From the NCBI RefSeq assembly GCF_000519305.1, contig NZ_KI912610.1, positions 1,324,846-1,388,845 of the forward strand: 64,000 bases of DNA, given 5' to 3'. A program made the translations under genes and the position numbers. Below the pieces are notes generated by a model. That model worked only from the letters and a program-made list of their open reading frames with translations. It was not told where the DNA came from and ran no database searches. Shown piece by piece: positions 51,296-59,657 of this stretch. Numbering within the stretch: the stretch's first letter is position 1; each line of letters opens with the position of its first letter. This stretch comes from Mesorhizobium ciceri WSM4083. Lineage in GTDB: Bacteria > Pseudomonadota > Alphaproteobacteria > Rhizobiales > Rhizobiaceae.

Positions 51296-52779
51296 TCAGT
51301 CAGAGTGCCATCGACACGCTGCGCAGGACGGAGATCGGCGCGCGGGGCCTGTTCATCGATGGCGTGCAGATCGAGGCAACAAGCGGCGCGAGCCTGCCGG
51401 TGACGTCGCCGATCGACGGCCGACCTTTCGCCAGCATCGCCGACGGCAACGCCGCCGATATCGACCGCGCCGTGAAGTCGGCGCGCAAGGCGTTCGAGAA
51501 GGGCTCGTGGTCGCGATCAGCGCCAGCCTTTCGCAAGAAGGTGCTGACGAAATTCGCCGAGCTGGTTGAAAAGCATGCCGACGAGCTCGCCGTGCTCGGC
51601 GTGCGCGACAACGGCACCGAGATCGGCATGGCCTACAAGGCCGAACCGCTCTCGGCGGCAGGCACCATCCGCTACTATGCCGAGGCGATTGACAAGGTCT
51701 ATGGCGAGATCGCGCCGACGGCCGACAATGTGCTCGGGCTGATCCACAAGGAGCCGCTCGGCGTCGTCGGCGTCATCGTGCCGTGGAATTTCCCGCTGAT
51801 GATCGGCGCCTGGAAAATCGCGCCCGCACTTGCCGCCGGCAATTGCGTGGTGGTCAAGCCGCCGGAAATCGCTTCGCTGACGCTGCTGCGGCTGGCCGAG
51901 CTGGCCAGCGAGGCCGGCTTGCCTCCCGGTGTGCTCAACGTCGTCACCGGGCGTGGTTCGGTTACCGGCGAGGCGCTCGGCCTACATATGGATGTCGACG
52001 CCATCGCCTTCACCGGTTCCGGCCCGGTCGGCAGGCGGCTGCTCGAATATTCCGCTCGCTCCAATCTGAAGCGCGTCTTCCTCGAACTCGGCGGCAAATC
52101 GCCGAACATCGTCTTTGCCGATGCCCCCGACCTGAAACAGGCGGCGGTCGTCTCGGCCAACGGCATTTTTCGCAATTCCGGCCAGGTCTGCGTCGCCGGC
52201 TCGCGGCTTCTCGTCCAGTCAGCGGTCTACGACCGCTTCATGGACGAACTGCTCTCGGCAACCATGCGGCTCAAAGTCGGCGATCCGCTCGATCTCGCCA
52301 GCGATGTCGGTGCGGTGTCGAGCGCCGAACAGCTGGACAAGAACCTCGGTTTCGTCACCAGGGCGACGGAGGAAGGCGCCCGGCTGGTCACCGGCGGCGA
52401 ACGGATTCTCGCGGAAACCGGCGGCAGCTACATGGCGCCGACGATCTTCGAGAACGTCACGCAGGAGATGCAGCTTGCCCGCGAGGAGGTGTTCGGGCCG
52501 GTACTCGGCGTCATGCGCTTCGAGACCGAGGAGGAGGCGGTGCGGCTTGCCAATTCGACCATCTACGGGCTTGCCTCGGCGGTATGGACCGCCAATCTCT
52601 CCACCGCGCATCGCATGGTGCGTGCCATCAATGCCGGGGTCGTACACGTCAACACCTATGGCGGCGCCGACATCACCGTGCCGCTCGGCGGCGTCAAGCA
52701 GTCCGGCTTCGGCCGCGACAAGTCGCTTCACGCGCTGGAGAAATATCTGGACCTGAAGACGGCCTGGATCGCGTTTTGA
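51292..52779 (+). CDS. NAD(P)-dependent aldehyde dehydrogenase
   Basis: A 495-residue aldehyde dehydrogenase with catalytic Cys300 (NSGQVCVAGSRL) and Glu265 (FLELGGKSPNIVF). IVPWNFPLMIGAWKIAPALAAGNCVVVKPPE binds the cofactor. The ATG overlaps the P450 stop. It probably oxidises the aldehyde produced by the P450, or that released by the phospho-lyase in the divergent operon. Specific substrate unknown. Confidence 0.93.
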   Translation: MISQSAIDTLRRTEIGARGLFIDGVQIEATSGASLPVTSPIDGRPFASIADGNAADIDRAVKSARKAFEKGSWSRSAPAFRKKVLTKFAELVEKHADELAVLGVRDNGTEIGMAYKAEPLSAAGTIRYYAEAIDKVYGEIAPTADNVLGLIHKEPLGVVGVIVPWNFPLMIGAWKIAPALAAGNCVVVKPPEIASLTLLRLAELASEAGLPPGVLNVVTGRGSVTGEALGLHMDVDAIAFTGSGPVGRRLLEYSARSNLKRVFLELGGKSPNIVFADAPDLKQAAVVSANGIFRNSGQVCVAGSRLLVQSAVYDRFMDELLSATMRLKVGDPLDLASDVGAVSSAEQLDKNLGFVTRATEEGARLVTGGERILAETGGSYMAPTIFENVTQEMQLAREEVFGPVLGVMRFETEEEAVRLANSTIYGLASAVWTANLSTAHRMVRAINAGVVHVNTYGGADITVPLGGVKQSGFGRDKSLHALEKYLDLKTAWIAF

Positions 52780-53023
52780 CGGCACGCCGGGCTCTCTGAG
52801 AATCTGGCGACCTCCAGAGGCGCGCAAGATCGCGCCGCGACCCGCTGCGGCCGGTCAAGCGGCGGCTTTTGCTCACGCCCTTGAAAATTTTGAGAGAATA
52901 TTCCCGGCTTCGGCGAGAACGGCGAAACGCGTTCTTTGATAAACTTGGTAGAATTTCTGAGGATGTGACCGAGGCTAGGCAATCCGCCTCGCTGCCATGA
53001 CTTCACAACCGCAGAGATCAATC

Positions 53024-53878
53024 ATGTCCGACTTCAAGAACACTTTGCCATCTTCCCCGAGGTCAACCGTGAACCGGCGCAGTGGCCTCGCTCTGCTGTT
53101 CGCATCGGCCGTCGCGATCGGCAGCCTGATGGCGCCCGGCGCATCGTTCGCCGAGGACAAGAAGGCGATCAAGGTCGGCATCATCAGCGGCGAAGACGAG
53201 GATGTCTGGCGCGTCGTAGTCGCCCAGGCGGCCGAAAAGGGCCTCGCCATCGAGACCGTGGTGTTCAACGACTACACCCAACCCAACGAGGCGCTGGAGC
53301 GTGGCGAGATCGACGCCAACGCCTTCCAGCACCAGCCCTATCTCGACAACCAGATCAAGACTCAGGGCTATCACATCGTGCGCGTCGGCTATACCGGCGT
53401 CTGGCCGATCGGCCTCTACTCGAAGAAGTACAAAGCAGTCGCCGACCTGCCCGAGGGCGCGGTCATCGGCGTGCCGAACGATCCCTCGAATGAAGGCCGC
53501 GCGCTGCGCGTGCTGCAGAACGAGGGCGTGATCAAGTTGAAGGACGGCACCGGCATTCTGGCCACCACCGTCGACATCGCCGAGAACGCGAAGAAAGTGG
53601 CGATCAAGGAACTCGACGCCGGCATCGTCGGCCGCTCGGTCGAGGATCTCGATGCGGCCGTGGTCAACACCGACTGGGCGCTGAAAAGCGGCCTGACGCC
53701 GGAAAACCGCATTGCGCAGGAGCCGATCGCCGACAATCCCTACCGCAACTTCATCGCGGTGAAGACCGGCAACGAGAACGAGGGCTGGGTGAAGACGCTG
53801 GTCGCCTCCTATCAGAACGAGGCGGTGAAGGCCGAGTTCGACAAGGTCTACAAGGGCACCGGCCTCAGCGCCTATTGA
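53024..53878 (+). CDS. metQ: NlpA/MetQ family ABC transporter binding protein
   Basis: A 284-residue periplasmic receptor of the methionine type. After a Sec signal (NRRSGLALLFASAVAIGSLM, cleavage after SFA) the mature protein starts IKVGIISGEDEDVWRVVV and has the conserved NDYTQPNEALERGEIDANAFQHQPYLDNQI, VIGVPNDPSNEGRALRVLQ and NPYRNFIAVKTGNEN. There is no lipobox cysteine, so it is soluble, unlike most MetQ. ATG 53024 is used; ATG 52997 is in frame. Methionine or a related sulphur compound is the likely ligand. The 243 bases upstream hold AT-rich motifs but no recognised riboswitch. Confidence 0.9.
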   Translation: MSDFKNTLPSSPRSTVNRRSGLALLFASAVAIGSLMAPGASFAEDKKAIKVGIISGEDEDVWRVVVAQAAEKGLAIETVVFNDYTQPNEALERGEIDANAFQHQPYLDNQIKTQGYHIVRVGYTGVWPIGLYSKKYKAVADLPEGAVIGVPNDPSNEGRALRVLQNEGVIKLKDGTGILATTVDIAENAKKVAIKELDAGIVGRSVEDLDAAVVNTDWALKSGLTPENRIAQEPIADNPYRNFIAVKTGNENEGWVKTLVASYQNEAVKAEFDKVYKGTGLSAY

Positions 53879-53969
53879 TCCGATCGTCGACCGGAAGCCC
53901 GGTTCGAGAGCAACAGCGGTCCGCGCTCAGGCGCGGGCCGCGATTGCGTTTTCGGGAACAGGAACATTC

Positions 53970-55067
53970 ATGAACCAGCATATCACGGCATCCGGGGACA
54001 CTGCCGATCTGACCCACGCCCGGCCCGACACATCTCAGGACGTCGTGCGCCTCGTCGAGCTGAAGCGCCGCTTCGGTGTGACGGCGGCGCTCGACGGCGT
54101 GTCGCTGACCGTGCGCAAGGGTGAGATCCTCGGCATCATCGGCCGCAGCGGCGCCGGCAAGTCGACGCTGATCCGCTGCCTGAACGGGCTGGAACGGCCT
54201 GACTCCGGCGAGGTGTTCATCGAGGGCCGCGAGATCAGCCGGCTCGGCGAGCGCGACCTGCAGCCGCTGCGGCGGCGCATCGGTATGATCTTCCAGCATT
54301 TCAACCTGCTGTCGGCCAAGACCGTCGAGGACAATGTGGCGCTGCCGCTCAAGATCGAGGGCCGCCCGAAAGCCGAGCGACTGAAGCGCGCCGCCGAACT
54401 GCTCGATCTCGTCGGCCTGTCGGAGAAAGCAAAAGCCTATCCGGCGTCGCTGTCGGGCGGCCAGAAGCAGCGTGTCGGCATCGCCCGGGCGCTTGCCGCG
54501 CGCCCGGCGCTGCTCCTGTCGGACGAAGCCACCTCGGCGCTCGATCCGGAGACGACGCGCTCCATCCTCGCCCTGCTCAAGGACATCAACCGGCAGCTTG
54601 GCCTGACCATCCTTTTGATCACCCATGAGATGGAGGTGATCCGTTCGATCGCCGACCGGGTTGCGGTGATCGACGCCGGGCGCATCGTCGAGCAAGGGTC
54701 GGTCTGGTCGGTGTTTGCCGATCCGCGCTCGGATGTCACCAAAAGCCTGCTCGGCGCCATCCGGCCGCAACTGCCGGCCGAACTGGCGGCCCAGCTGCTG
54801 CCAGCGGCCGGCGCGGAGACGATCCTGCGCGTGGATGTGGCCGGCGAGGCGGCAAGCGGGCCATTGCTGTCCGACCTTGCCACGGCTGTTCCAGGCGCCT
54901 TCCGCCTCGTCCATGGCGGCATCGATCATATCCAGCAGCAGCCGGTAGGCACGCTGTTCCTGTCTGTTCCGGGCAGCGATGCAAATCATCTCGCTGACAT
55001 CATCAGATTCCTGAAGGCCCGCCAGGCGCGGGTGGAGGTGCTTGGCCATGTCGCCAATCCTGTTTGA
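53970..55067 (+). CDS. metN: Methionine-type ABC transporter ATPase
   Basis: A 365-residue ATPase. Walker A is GRSGAGKSTLIRCLNGLERP, the signature LSGGQKQRVGIARAL, Walker B LLLSDEATSAL, the switch His in LLITHEMEVI. A C-terminal extension of about 90 residues (FRLVHGGIDHIQQQPVGTLFLSV) corresponds to the NIL domain, which senses intracellular methionine and shuts off transport. It overlaps metI by 20 bases. Confidence 0.94.
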   Translation: MNQHITASGDTADLTHARPDTSQDVVRLVELKRRFGVTAALDGVSLTVRKGEILGIIGRSGAGKSTLIRCLNGLERPDSGEVFIEGREISRLGERDLQPLRRRIGMIFQHFNLLSAKTVEDNVALPLKIEGRPKAERLKRAAELLDLVGLSEKAKAYPASLSGGQKQRVGIARALAARPALLLSDEATSALDPETTRSILALLKDINRQLGLTILLITHEMEVIRSIADRVAVIDAGRIVEQGSVWSVFADPRSDVTKSLLGAIRPQLPAELAAQLLPAAGAETILRVDVAGEAASGPLLSDLATAVPGAFRLVHGGIDHIQQQPVGTLFLSVPGSDANHLADIIRFLKARQARVEVLGHVANPV

Positions 55068-55704
55068 GCTTCTGCTGCGTTCGATCTGGGAGACGGTGCT
55101 GATGACGGCCGCCTCCGGCCTCATCTCACTGGCGTTCGGCTTGCCGCTCGGGCTGGCGCTGATTGCCACCGAACGCGGCGGTATCGCCGAAAGCCTGTGG
55201 GTGAACCGCGTGCTCGGCGCCGTCATCAACGGCTTCCGCTCGGTTCCCTTCATCATCCTTCTGGTGGCGCTGATCCCGGTGACGCGGCTGATCGTCGGCA
55301 CCTCGATCGGCACATGGGCAGCCATCGTGCCGCTGTCGATCGCCGCCACGCCCTACTATGCGCGCATCGCCGAAGTGTCGCTGCGCGAGGTCGACCGCGG
55401 GCTGATCGAGGCAGCGCGCGCCATGGGCGGCAACCGCTGGACGATCATCCGCGAGGTGCTGGTGCCCGAAGCCCTGCCCGGCATCGTCGCCGGCTTCACC
55501 GTGACGCTGGTAACGCTGATCGGTGCGTCAGCCATGGCCGGCGCCATCGGCGCCGGCGGCCTCGGCGACCTCGCCATCCGCTATGGTTATCAGCGTTTCG
55601 AGACTTCGGTGATGATCGCCGTGGTCATCGTGCTGATCATCCTTGTGTGCGGCATCCAGTGGGTGGGAGACAGGCTGGTGGCGAGGCTGGATCGGCGGGG
55701 TTGA
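55048..55704 (+). CDS. metI: Methionine-type ABC transporter permease
   Basis: A 218-residue MetI permease with five hydrophobic segments. MTAASGLISLAFGLPLGLALI, NGFRSVPFIILLVALIPVTRLIVGTSIGTWAA and the coupling loop REVDRGLIEAARAMGGNRWTIIREVLVPEALPGIVAGFTVTLVTLIG are typical. ATG 55048 is preferred over TTG 55042. It completes a metQNI operon. Confidence 0.95.
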   Translation: MSPILFELLLRSIWETVLMTAASGLISLAFGLPLGLALIATERGGIAESLWVNRVLGAVINGFRSVPFIILLVALIPVTRLIVGTSIGTWAAIVPLSIAATPYYARIAEVSLREVDRGLIEAARAMGGNRWTIIREVLVPEALPGIVAGFTVTLVTLIGASAMAGAIGAGGLGDLAIRYGYQRFETSVMIAVVIVLIILVCGIQWVGDRLVARLDRRG

Positions 55705-55811
55705 AAGACTGGCTGATGGCACCGCAGCGCACGGGATAGGCGGAGGCCTCCCCGCCTTCGGTGGACGTTTCCGCCAATCGCCAACGCACGCAGTTGTTGA
55801 CGCAAGCCGAG

Positions 55812-56939
55812 TTAGCCGCGCAATCTAACCCCTTCCGGATCGAAGAACGGTATCGGCGCCACGACGGCTCGCGTCGGCTTGCCGTCGATCTCAATGCTGA
55901 GTTCGGTGCTGATGGCGGTGAAGGGCAGCCGCAGGTGCGCCGTGGCCAGCACCTTGCCGAGGGAATAGCCATGGTCGCTGTAGGTGACGATGCCCGCGTC
56001 CTCGCGATCGGCCAGAACCCTGGCATCGGTCGCGGCCGGCCTGTCGCCGTCGAGGATCAGCCCGACCCATTGCTCGTCGAGGCCCTTGTCGCGGACCTTG
56101 AGCAGCGCTTGCCGGCCGACGAAATCGCCCTTGTCGAATTTGATCCAGCGGTCGAGACCGACATGGAACGGCGTGCGGCTCTCATCCATGTCGATGCCGT
56201 GCGCCGGATAGGCCTTTTCCAGCCCGAGCGTGAACATCGCCAGCACGCCATAGGGTTTCAGGCCAAAGTCCCGGCCGGTTCGCATCAGCGCGTCCCAGAC
56301 CGAAGCCGCCTCGTCGGCAGGCACGAACAGTTCGAAGCCGAGTTCGCCGGTCACGCCGGTGCGCGAGATCAGCACCCGCGTGCCGCTGATATGGCCCGAC
56401 GTGAACGACCAGCGCTTCAGTCCATCCAGATCGGCATCCGCGATCAACGCTTTCAGCAGTTCGCGCGAGCGCGGACCCTGGATGGTCGGGAAGGCGATGG
56501 CCGCCGTGATGTCGGTGACATAGGCCTTGCGCCCCTGCGCATGATGCAGCAGCCAAGGCAGCATCTTCAGCCGGTTGACCGAGCCGGTCACCAGCATGAA
56601 GTGCTCCTGCCCCAGCCGGAACACGGTGAGGTCGTCCATGATGCCGCCATCCTCGCGGCAGACCGTGGAATAGCGTACCTGGCCGGGTTTCATGGCGGCG
56701 GCATCATTGACGATGACATGGTTGACCAGCGCCTCGGCGTCCGGCCCCTTGATGTCCATCTTGCCCATGGTGCTGAGATCCTGCACGCCAACATTTTTGC
56801 GGGTGTTCAGGTGCTCGTCGGCAATGCCGGAATAAGTTTTGGCCGAGATGAAATCGCCGCCGACACGACCCATGGTCGCGCCCAGTCCGACGATGCTGCT
56901 GTAGAAAGGGGAGCGCCGCTCAGCCAAGGAAGTCTCCAT
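55812..56939 (-). CDS. GcvT-like tetrahydrofolate-dependent aminomethyl/demethyl transferase
   Basis: A 375-residue GCV_T-fold protein. GVQDLSTMGKMDIKGPDAEALVNHVIVNDAA near residue 50 and RTGVTGELGFELFVPADEAASVWDAL in the middle, plus the C-terminal barrel with GYSLGKVLATAHL, match the aminomethyltransferase family. No other glycine-cleavage genes (gcvH, gcvP) are near, so it is likely a stand-alone folate-dependent demethylase rather than GcvT itself. It is last in a minus-strand group with hydantoinase genes, so N-methylglycine-type substrates are plausible. DmdA-type demethylation of other compounds is an alternative. Confidence 0.82.
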   Translation of the reverse strand: METSLAERRSPFYSSIVGLGATMGRVGGDFISAKTYSGIADEHLNTRKNVGVQDLSTMGKMDIKGPDAEALVNHVIVNDAAAMKPGQVRYSTVCREDGGIMDDLTVFRLGQEHFMLVTGSVNRLKMLPWLLHHAQGRKAYVTDITAAIAFPTIQGPRSRELLKALIADADLDGLKRWSFTSGHISGTRVLISRTGVTGELGFELFVPADEAASVWDALMRTGRDFGLKPYGVLAMFTLGLEKAYPAHGIDMDESRTPFHVGLDRWIKFDKGDFVGRQALLKVRDKGLDEQWVGLILDGDRPAATDARVLADREDAGIVTYSDHGYSLGKVLATAHLRLPFTAISTELSIEIDGKPTRAVVAPIPFFDPEGVRLRG

Positions 56940-56996
56940 CGTTCATGAAAAACGGCAGCGCCAGACGGCGCTGCCCGGAGGCATTTGCTGCCGGTC

Positions 56997-57773
56997 TCAG
57001 CTGCCGTAGACGTCGAAGGAAAAGTACTTGTCGTTGATTTCCTTGTATTTTCCGTTGGCGCGCAGCGCGTCGATGGCCGCATTGAGCTTGTCGGCCAGCT
57101 CCTTGTTGCCCTTCTGCAGCGCGATGCCGACGCCGGGGCCGTGTATGGCCGGATCGGCCGTCAGCGTGCCGAGCAGCTTGCAGCAGGCGCCGTCGGGCTT
57201 CTTCAGCCATTCGGTCAGGATGATCGAGCCGTCCATCATCGCATCGAGGCGGCCATTGGCCATGTCGGTGCGGGCATCATCGCCCGTCGGATAGGCCTTG
57301 ACCGTCGAGCCTGCATATTTCTGCTCGGCGAATTTCTGGTGGATGGTCGCGGTCTGCACGCCGAGCGCCTTGCCTTTCAGATCGTCAGGCGAGGTGCCCG
57401 CGATGGTCGAATCCTTGGGCACGGCGATGGCCGGCGGCGTCTGGTAGTATTTGTGGGTGAACTCGACCTTTTCGGCCCGCTCGGGCGTGATGGTGATGTT
57501 GATGATGGCGTCGAACTTGCCGGCCTGCAGCGCCGGTATGGAACCATCGAAATCCTGCACGCTGAATTCGCACTCGGCCTTCATCTCGGCGCACAGCGCC
57601 TTCCCCAAGTCGATGTCGAAGCCACCCAGCGTGCCGTCGGCACTGGCGTAATTGAAGGGCGGGTAGGCGCCCTCGGTGCCGATCCTGAGTTTTTTGTCCT
57701 GGGCGGAGGCGGCGCTCGTGGCAAGGGTGAGAGCGACGGAAGTGGCAAGCACGAAACGACCGAAAAGACGCAT
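56997..57773 (-). CDS. Solitary amino-acid ABC binding protein (family 3)
   Basis: A 258-residue periplasmic receptor. ATG 57773 with GGGGAA upstream opens a signal peptide ending ASA (about residue 24). LRIGTEGAYPPFNYASADGTLGGFDIDLGKALCAEM and DFDGSIPALQAGKFDAIINITITPERAEKVEFTHKYYQTPPAI are typical family 3 segments, resembling lysine/arginine/ornithine and octopine receptors. A Cys-Cys pair (GACCKLLG) is near residue 190. No permease or ATPase gene accompanies it. It lies between hyuB and the GcvT-like gene on the same strand. Confidence 0.9.
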   Translation of the reverse strand: MRLFGRFVLATSVALTLATSAASAQDKKLRIGTEGAYPPFNYASADGTLGGFDIDLGKALCAEMKAECEFSVQDFDGSIPALQAGKFDAIINITITPERAEKVEFTHKYYQTPPAIAVPKDSTIAGTSPDDLKGKALGVQTATIHQKFAEQKYAGSTVKAYPTGDDARTDMANGRLDAMMDGSIILTEWLKKPDGACCKLLGTLTADPAIHGPGVGIALQKGNKELADKLNAAIDALRANGKYKEINDKYFSFDVYGS

Positions 57774-57898
57774 GTTCGAGTTCCCCGTTGAAAACGGGAA
57801 GTCTACGGGCTTCCAGGCGTGTGGCGGAGACGGAAACGACATGTCATGCGGCGATCGCGGCGCGGCGAGCGGACCAAGCCCTCACGATTGGTCGTGCG

Positions 57899-59656
57899 TT
57901 AGCCGGCGCGCTGCTTGTTCGTCGCTGTCCGGTCGATGGCCAACTCCCCGGCCGAGAGGACAACGCCAAATTTTTCGCTGGCTTCTTCGACCGTATAGTA
58001 ACCCAACGCCACGTCGCGCAGCACCAGATCCGGATCGCGCTGCAGCGGATCGCCATAGCCGCCACCGCCCGGCGTGCCGACGCGCACGCGGTCGCCGGCC
58101 TTGAGCGCGATGTCCTGCTCCTTGGACAAATGCGGCGGTACATGTTCCTCGCCGTTGCGGAACACGGTCACCATGTTGACCGCGCCATCCCTGCCGCCGA
58201 GCGCGCCCTGCGGGCCGAAACGGCCGTGGTCCATGACGAAGGAAGCGCGGGCGTCGCCGCGCAGGATTTCGACCTCATAGGCGAGGCCGAAACCGCCGCG
58301 ATGCTTGCCGGCGCCGCCGGAGCCTTCACGCAAGGCGTAGTGGCGGTAGAGCACCGGGAATGCCTGTTCCATGATCTCGACCGGCGGCGATTTAGAAATG
58401 CCGATGGTCGAGCAGCCATTGGTCAGCCCGTCATGGCCTGAATTGCCGCCATAGCCGCCGCCGGAGATCTGGTACATGACGTAATCGCGGCCGCGCGCCG
58501 GGTCGTTGCCGCCAAGCGCGAAATTGCCGCTGGAGCCGGCGGGCGCCGCCGTCACCTTCTCCGGCAATGCCTGCACCATCGCCGCGAACACGGCCTCGGC
58601 GATGCGCTGCGACACTTCAGCGGCGCAGCCCGAGACCGGGCGTGGATATTTCGCGTCGAGGAAAGTGCCTTCCGGCCGCTTGACGATCAGCGGCTCGAAA
58701 GCGCCGGCGCTGATCGGCACATCCGGGAAAATGTGGCGCATGGCGAGATAGACCGAGGACAGGGTCGTCGCCAGCACGCTGTTCATAGGCCCGGCGCAAG
58801 GCTTGGACGAACCGGCGAAATCGAAGGTCAGCGTATCGCCTTGCTTCTCGACCGCGAGCGCGATGCTCAGCGGCTCGTTGACCACCCCGTCTGAATCGAC
58901 AAAGGCCTTCGAATGGTAGGTGCCGTCGGGGATGGCTGAGATGTTGGCGCGCATCTGTTCGGCGGCGCGGCGGCGCAGTTCGGCGATCGCCTCGACAACG
59001 GTTTCGTCGCCGTAACGATCCAGGATTCCGTTGAGCCTGTCCTGACCTATCAGCAGTGCGGCGGCCTGCGCCCTGATGTCGCCGATGCGCTGATCGGCGA
59101 CGCGGATGTTGGAACAGATGATGGCGTAGATCTCGGGATCGAGCATGCCCTTCTTGAACAGTTTTACGGGCGGCAGCCGCAGGCCTTCCTGCTCGACCGC
59201 GGTCGCCGAGGCCGAAAACCCGCCCGGCACCGACCCGCCAATGTCGGGCCAATGGCCGGTGTTGGACAGCCAGCAGAAAATCTTGCCGTCCCGGTAGACC
59301 GGCATGGCGAAGCGCACATCCATCAGATGGGTGCCGCCGAGATAGGGGTCGTTGACGATGTAGATGTCGCCCGGCTCGGGAGCCAAGCAGCGGCCATCGG
59401 CGATCATCTCGATCACCGTCCTGGTCGAATACTGCATGACGCCGACGAACACCGGCAAACCCTGGCTGCCTTGCGCGATCAGCGAACCGTCGAGCGCCGA
59501 ATAGATGCCATCGGAGCGGTCGTTGGCCTCGGCGATGACAGGCGAGAAGGCGGCGCGGGAAAAGGTCAGGTCCATCTCGTCGCAGACCTGCTGCAACGCC
59601 GCCTGGAGGACCGAAAGCGTGATGGCGTCGAGTTTTGCCCTATCAGGATTTGGCAT
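57899..59656 (-). CDS. hyuB: N-methylhydantoinase/5-oxoprolinase, B subunit
   Basis: A 585-residue subunit of an ATP-dependent hydantoin- or oxoproline-opening enzyme. The N terminus MPNPDRAKLDAITLSVLQAALQQVCDEMDLTFSRAAFSPVIAEANDRSDGIYSALDG is typical of HyuB, as are GDIYIVNDPYLGGTHLMDV and the late GLAYEVEILRGDARASFVMDHGRFGPQGALGG and GDRVRVGTPGGGGYGDPLQRDP. It starts one base after hyuA ends. It forms a complex with HyuA. N-methylhydantoin, hydantoins and 5-oxoproline are the known substrates of the family. Confidence 0.93.
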   Translation of the reverse strand: MPNPDRAKLDAITLSVLQAALQQVCDEMDLTFSRAAFSPVIAEANDRSDGIYSALDGSLIAQGSQGLPVFVGVMQYSTRTVIEMIADGRCLAPEPGDIYIVNDPYLGGTHLMDVRFAMPVYRDGKIFCWLSNTGHWPDIGGSVPGGFSASATAVEQEGLRLPPVKLFKKGMLDPEIYAIICSNIRVADQRIGDIRAQAAALLIGQDRLNGILDRYGDETVVEAIAELRRRAAEQMRANISAIPDGTYHSKAFVDSDGVVNEPLSIALAVEKQGDTLTFDFAGSSKPCAGPMNSVLATTLSSVYLAMRHIFPDVPISAGAFEPLIVKRPEGTFLDAKYPRPVSGCAAEVSQRIAEAVFAAMVQALPEKVTAAPAGSSGNFALGGNDPARGRDYVMYQISGGGYGGNSGHDGLTNGCSTIGISKSPPVEIMEQAFPVLYRHYALREGSGGAGKHRGGFGLAYEVEILRGDARASFVMDHGRFGPQGALGGRDGAVNMVTVFRNGEEHVPPHLSKEQDIALKAGDRVRVGTPGGGGYGDPLQRDPDLVLRDVALGYYTVEEASEKFGVVLSAGELAIDRTATNKQRAG

Positions 59657-59657
59657 C

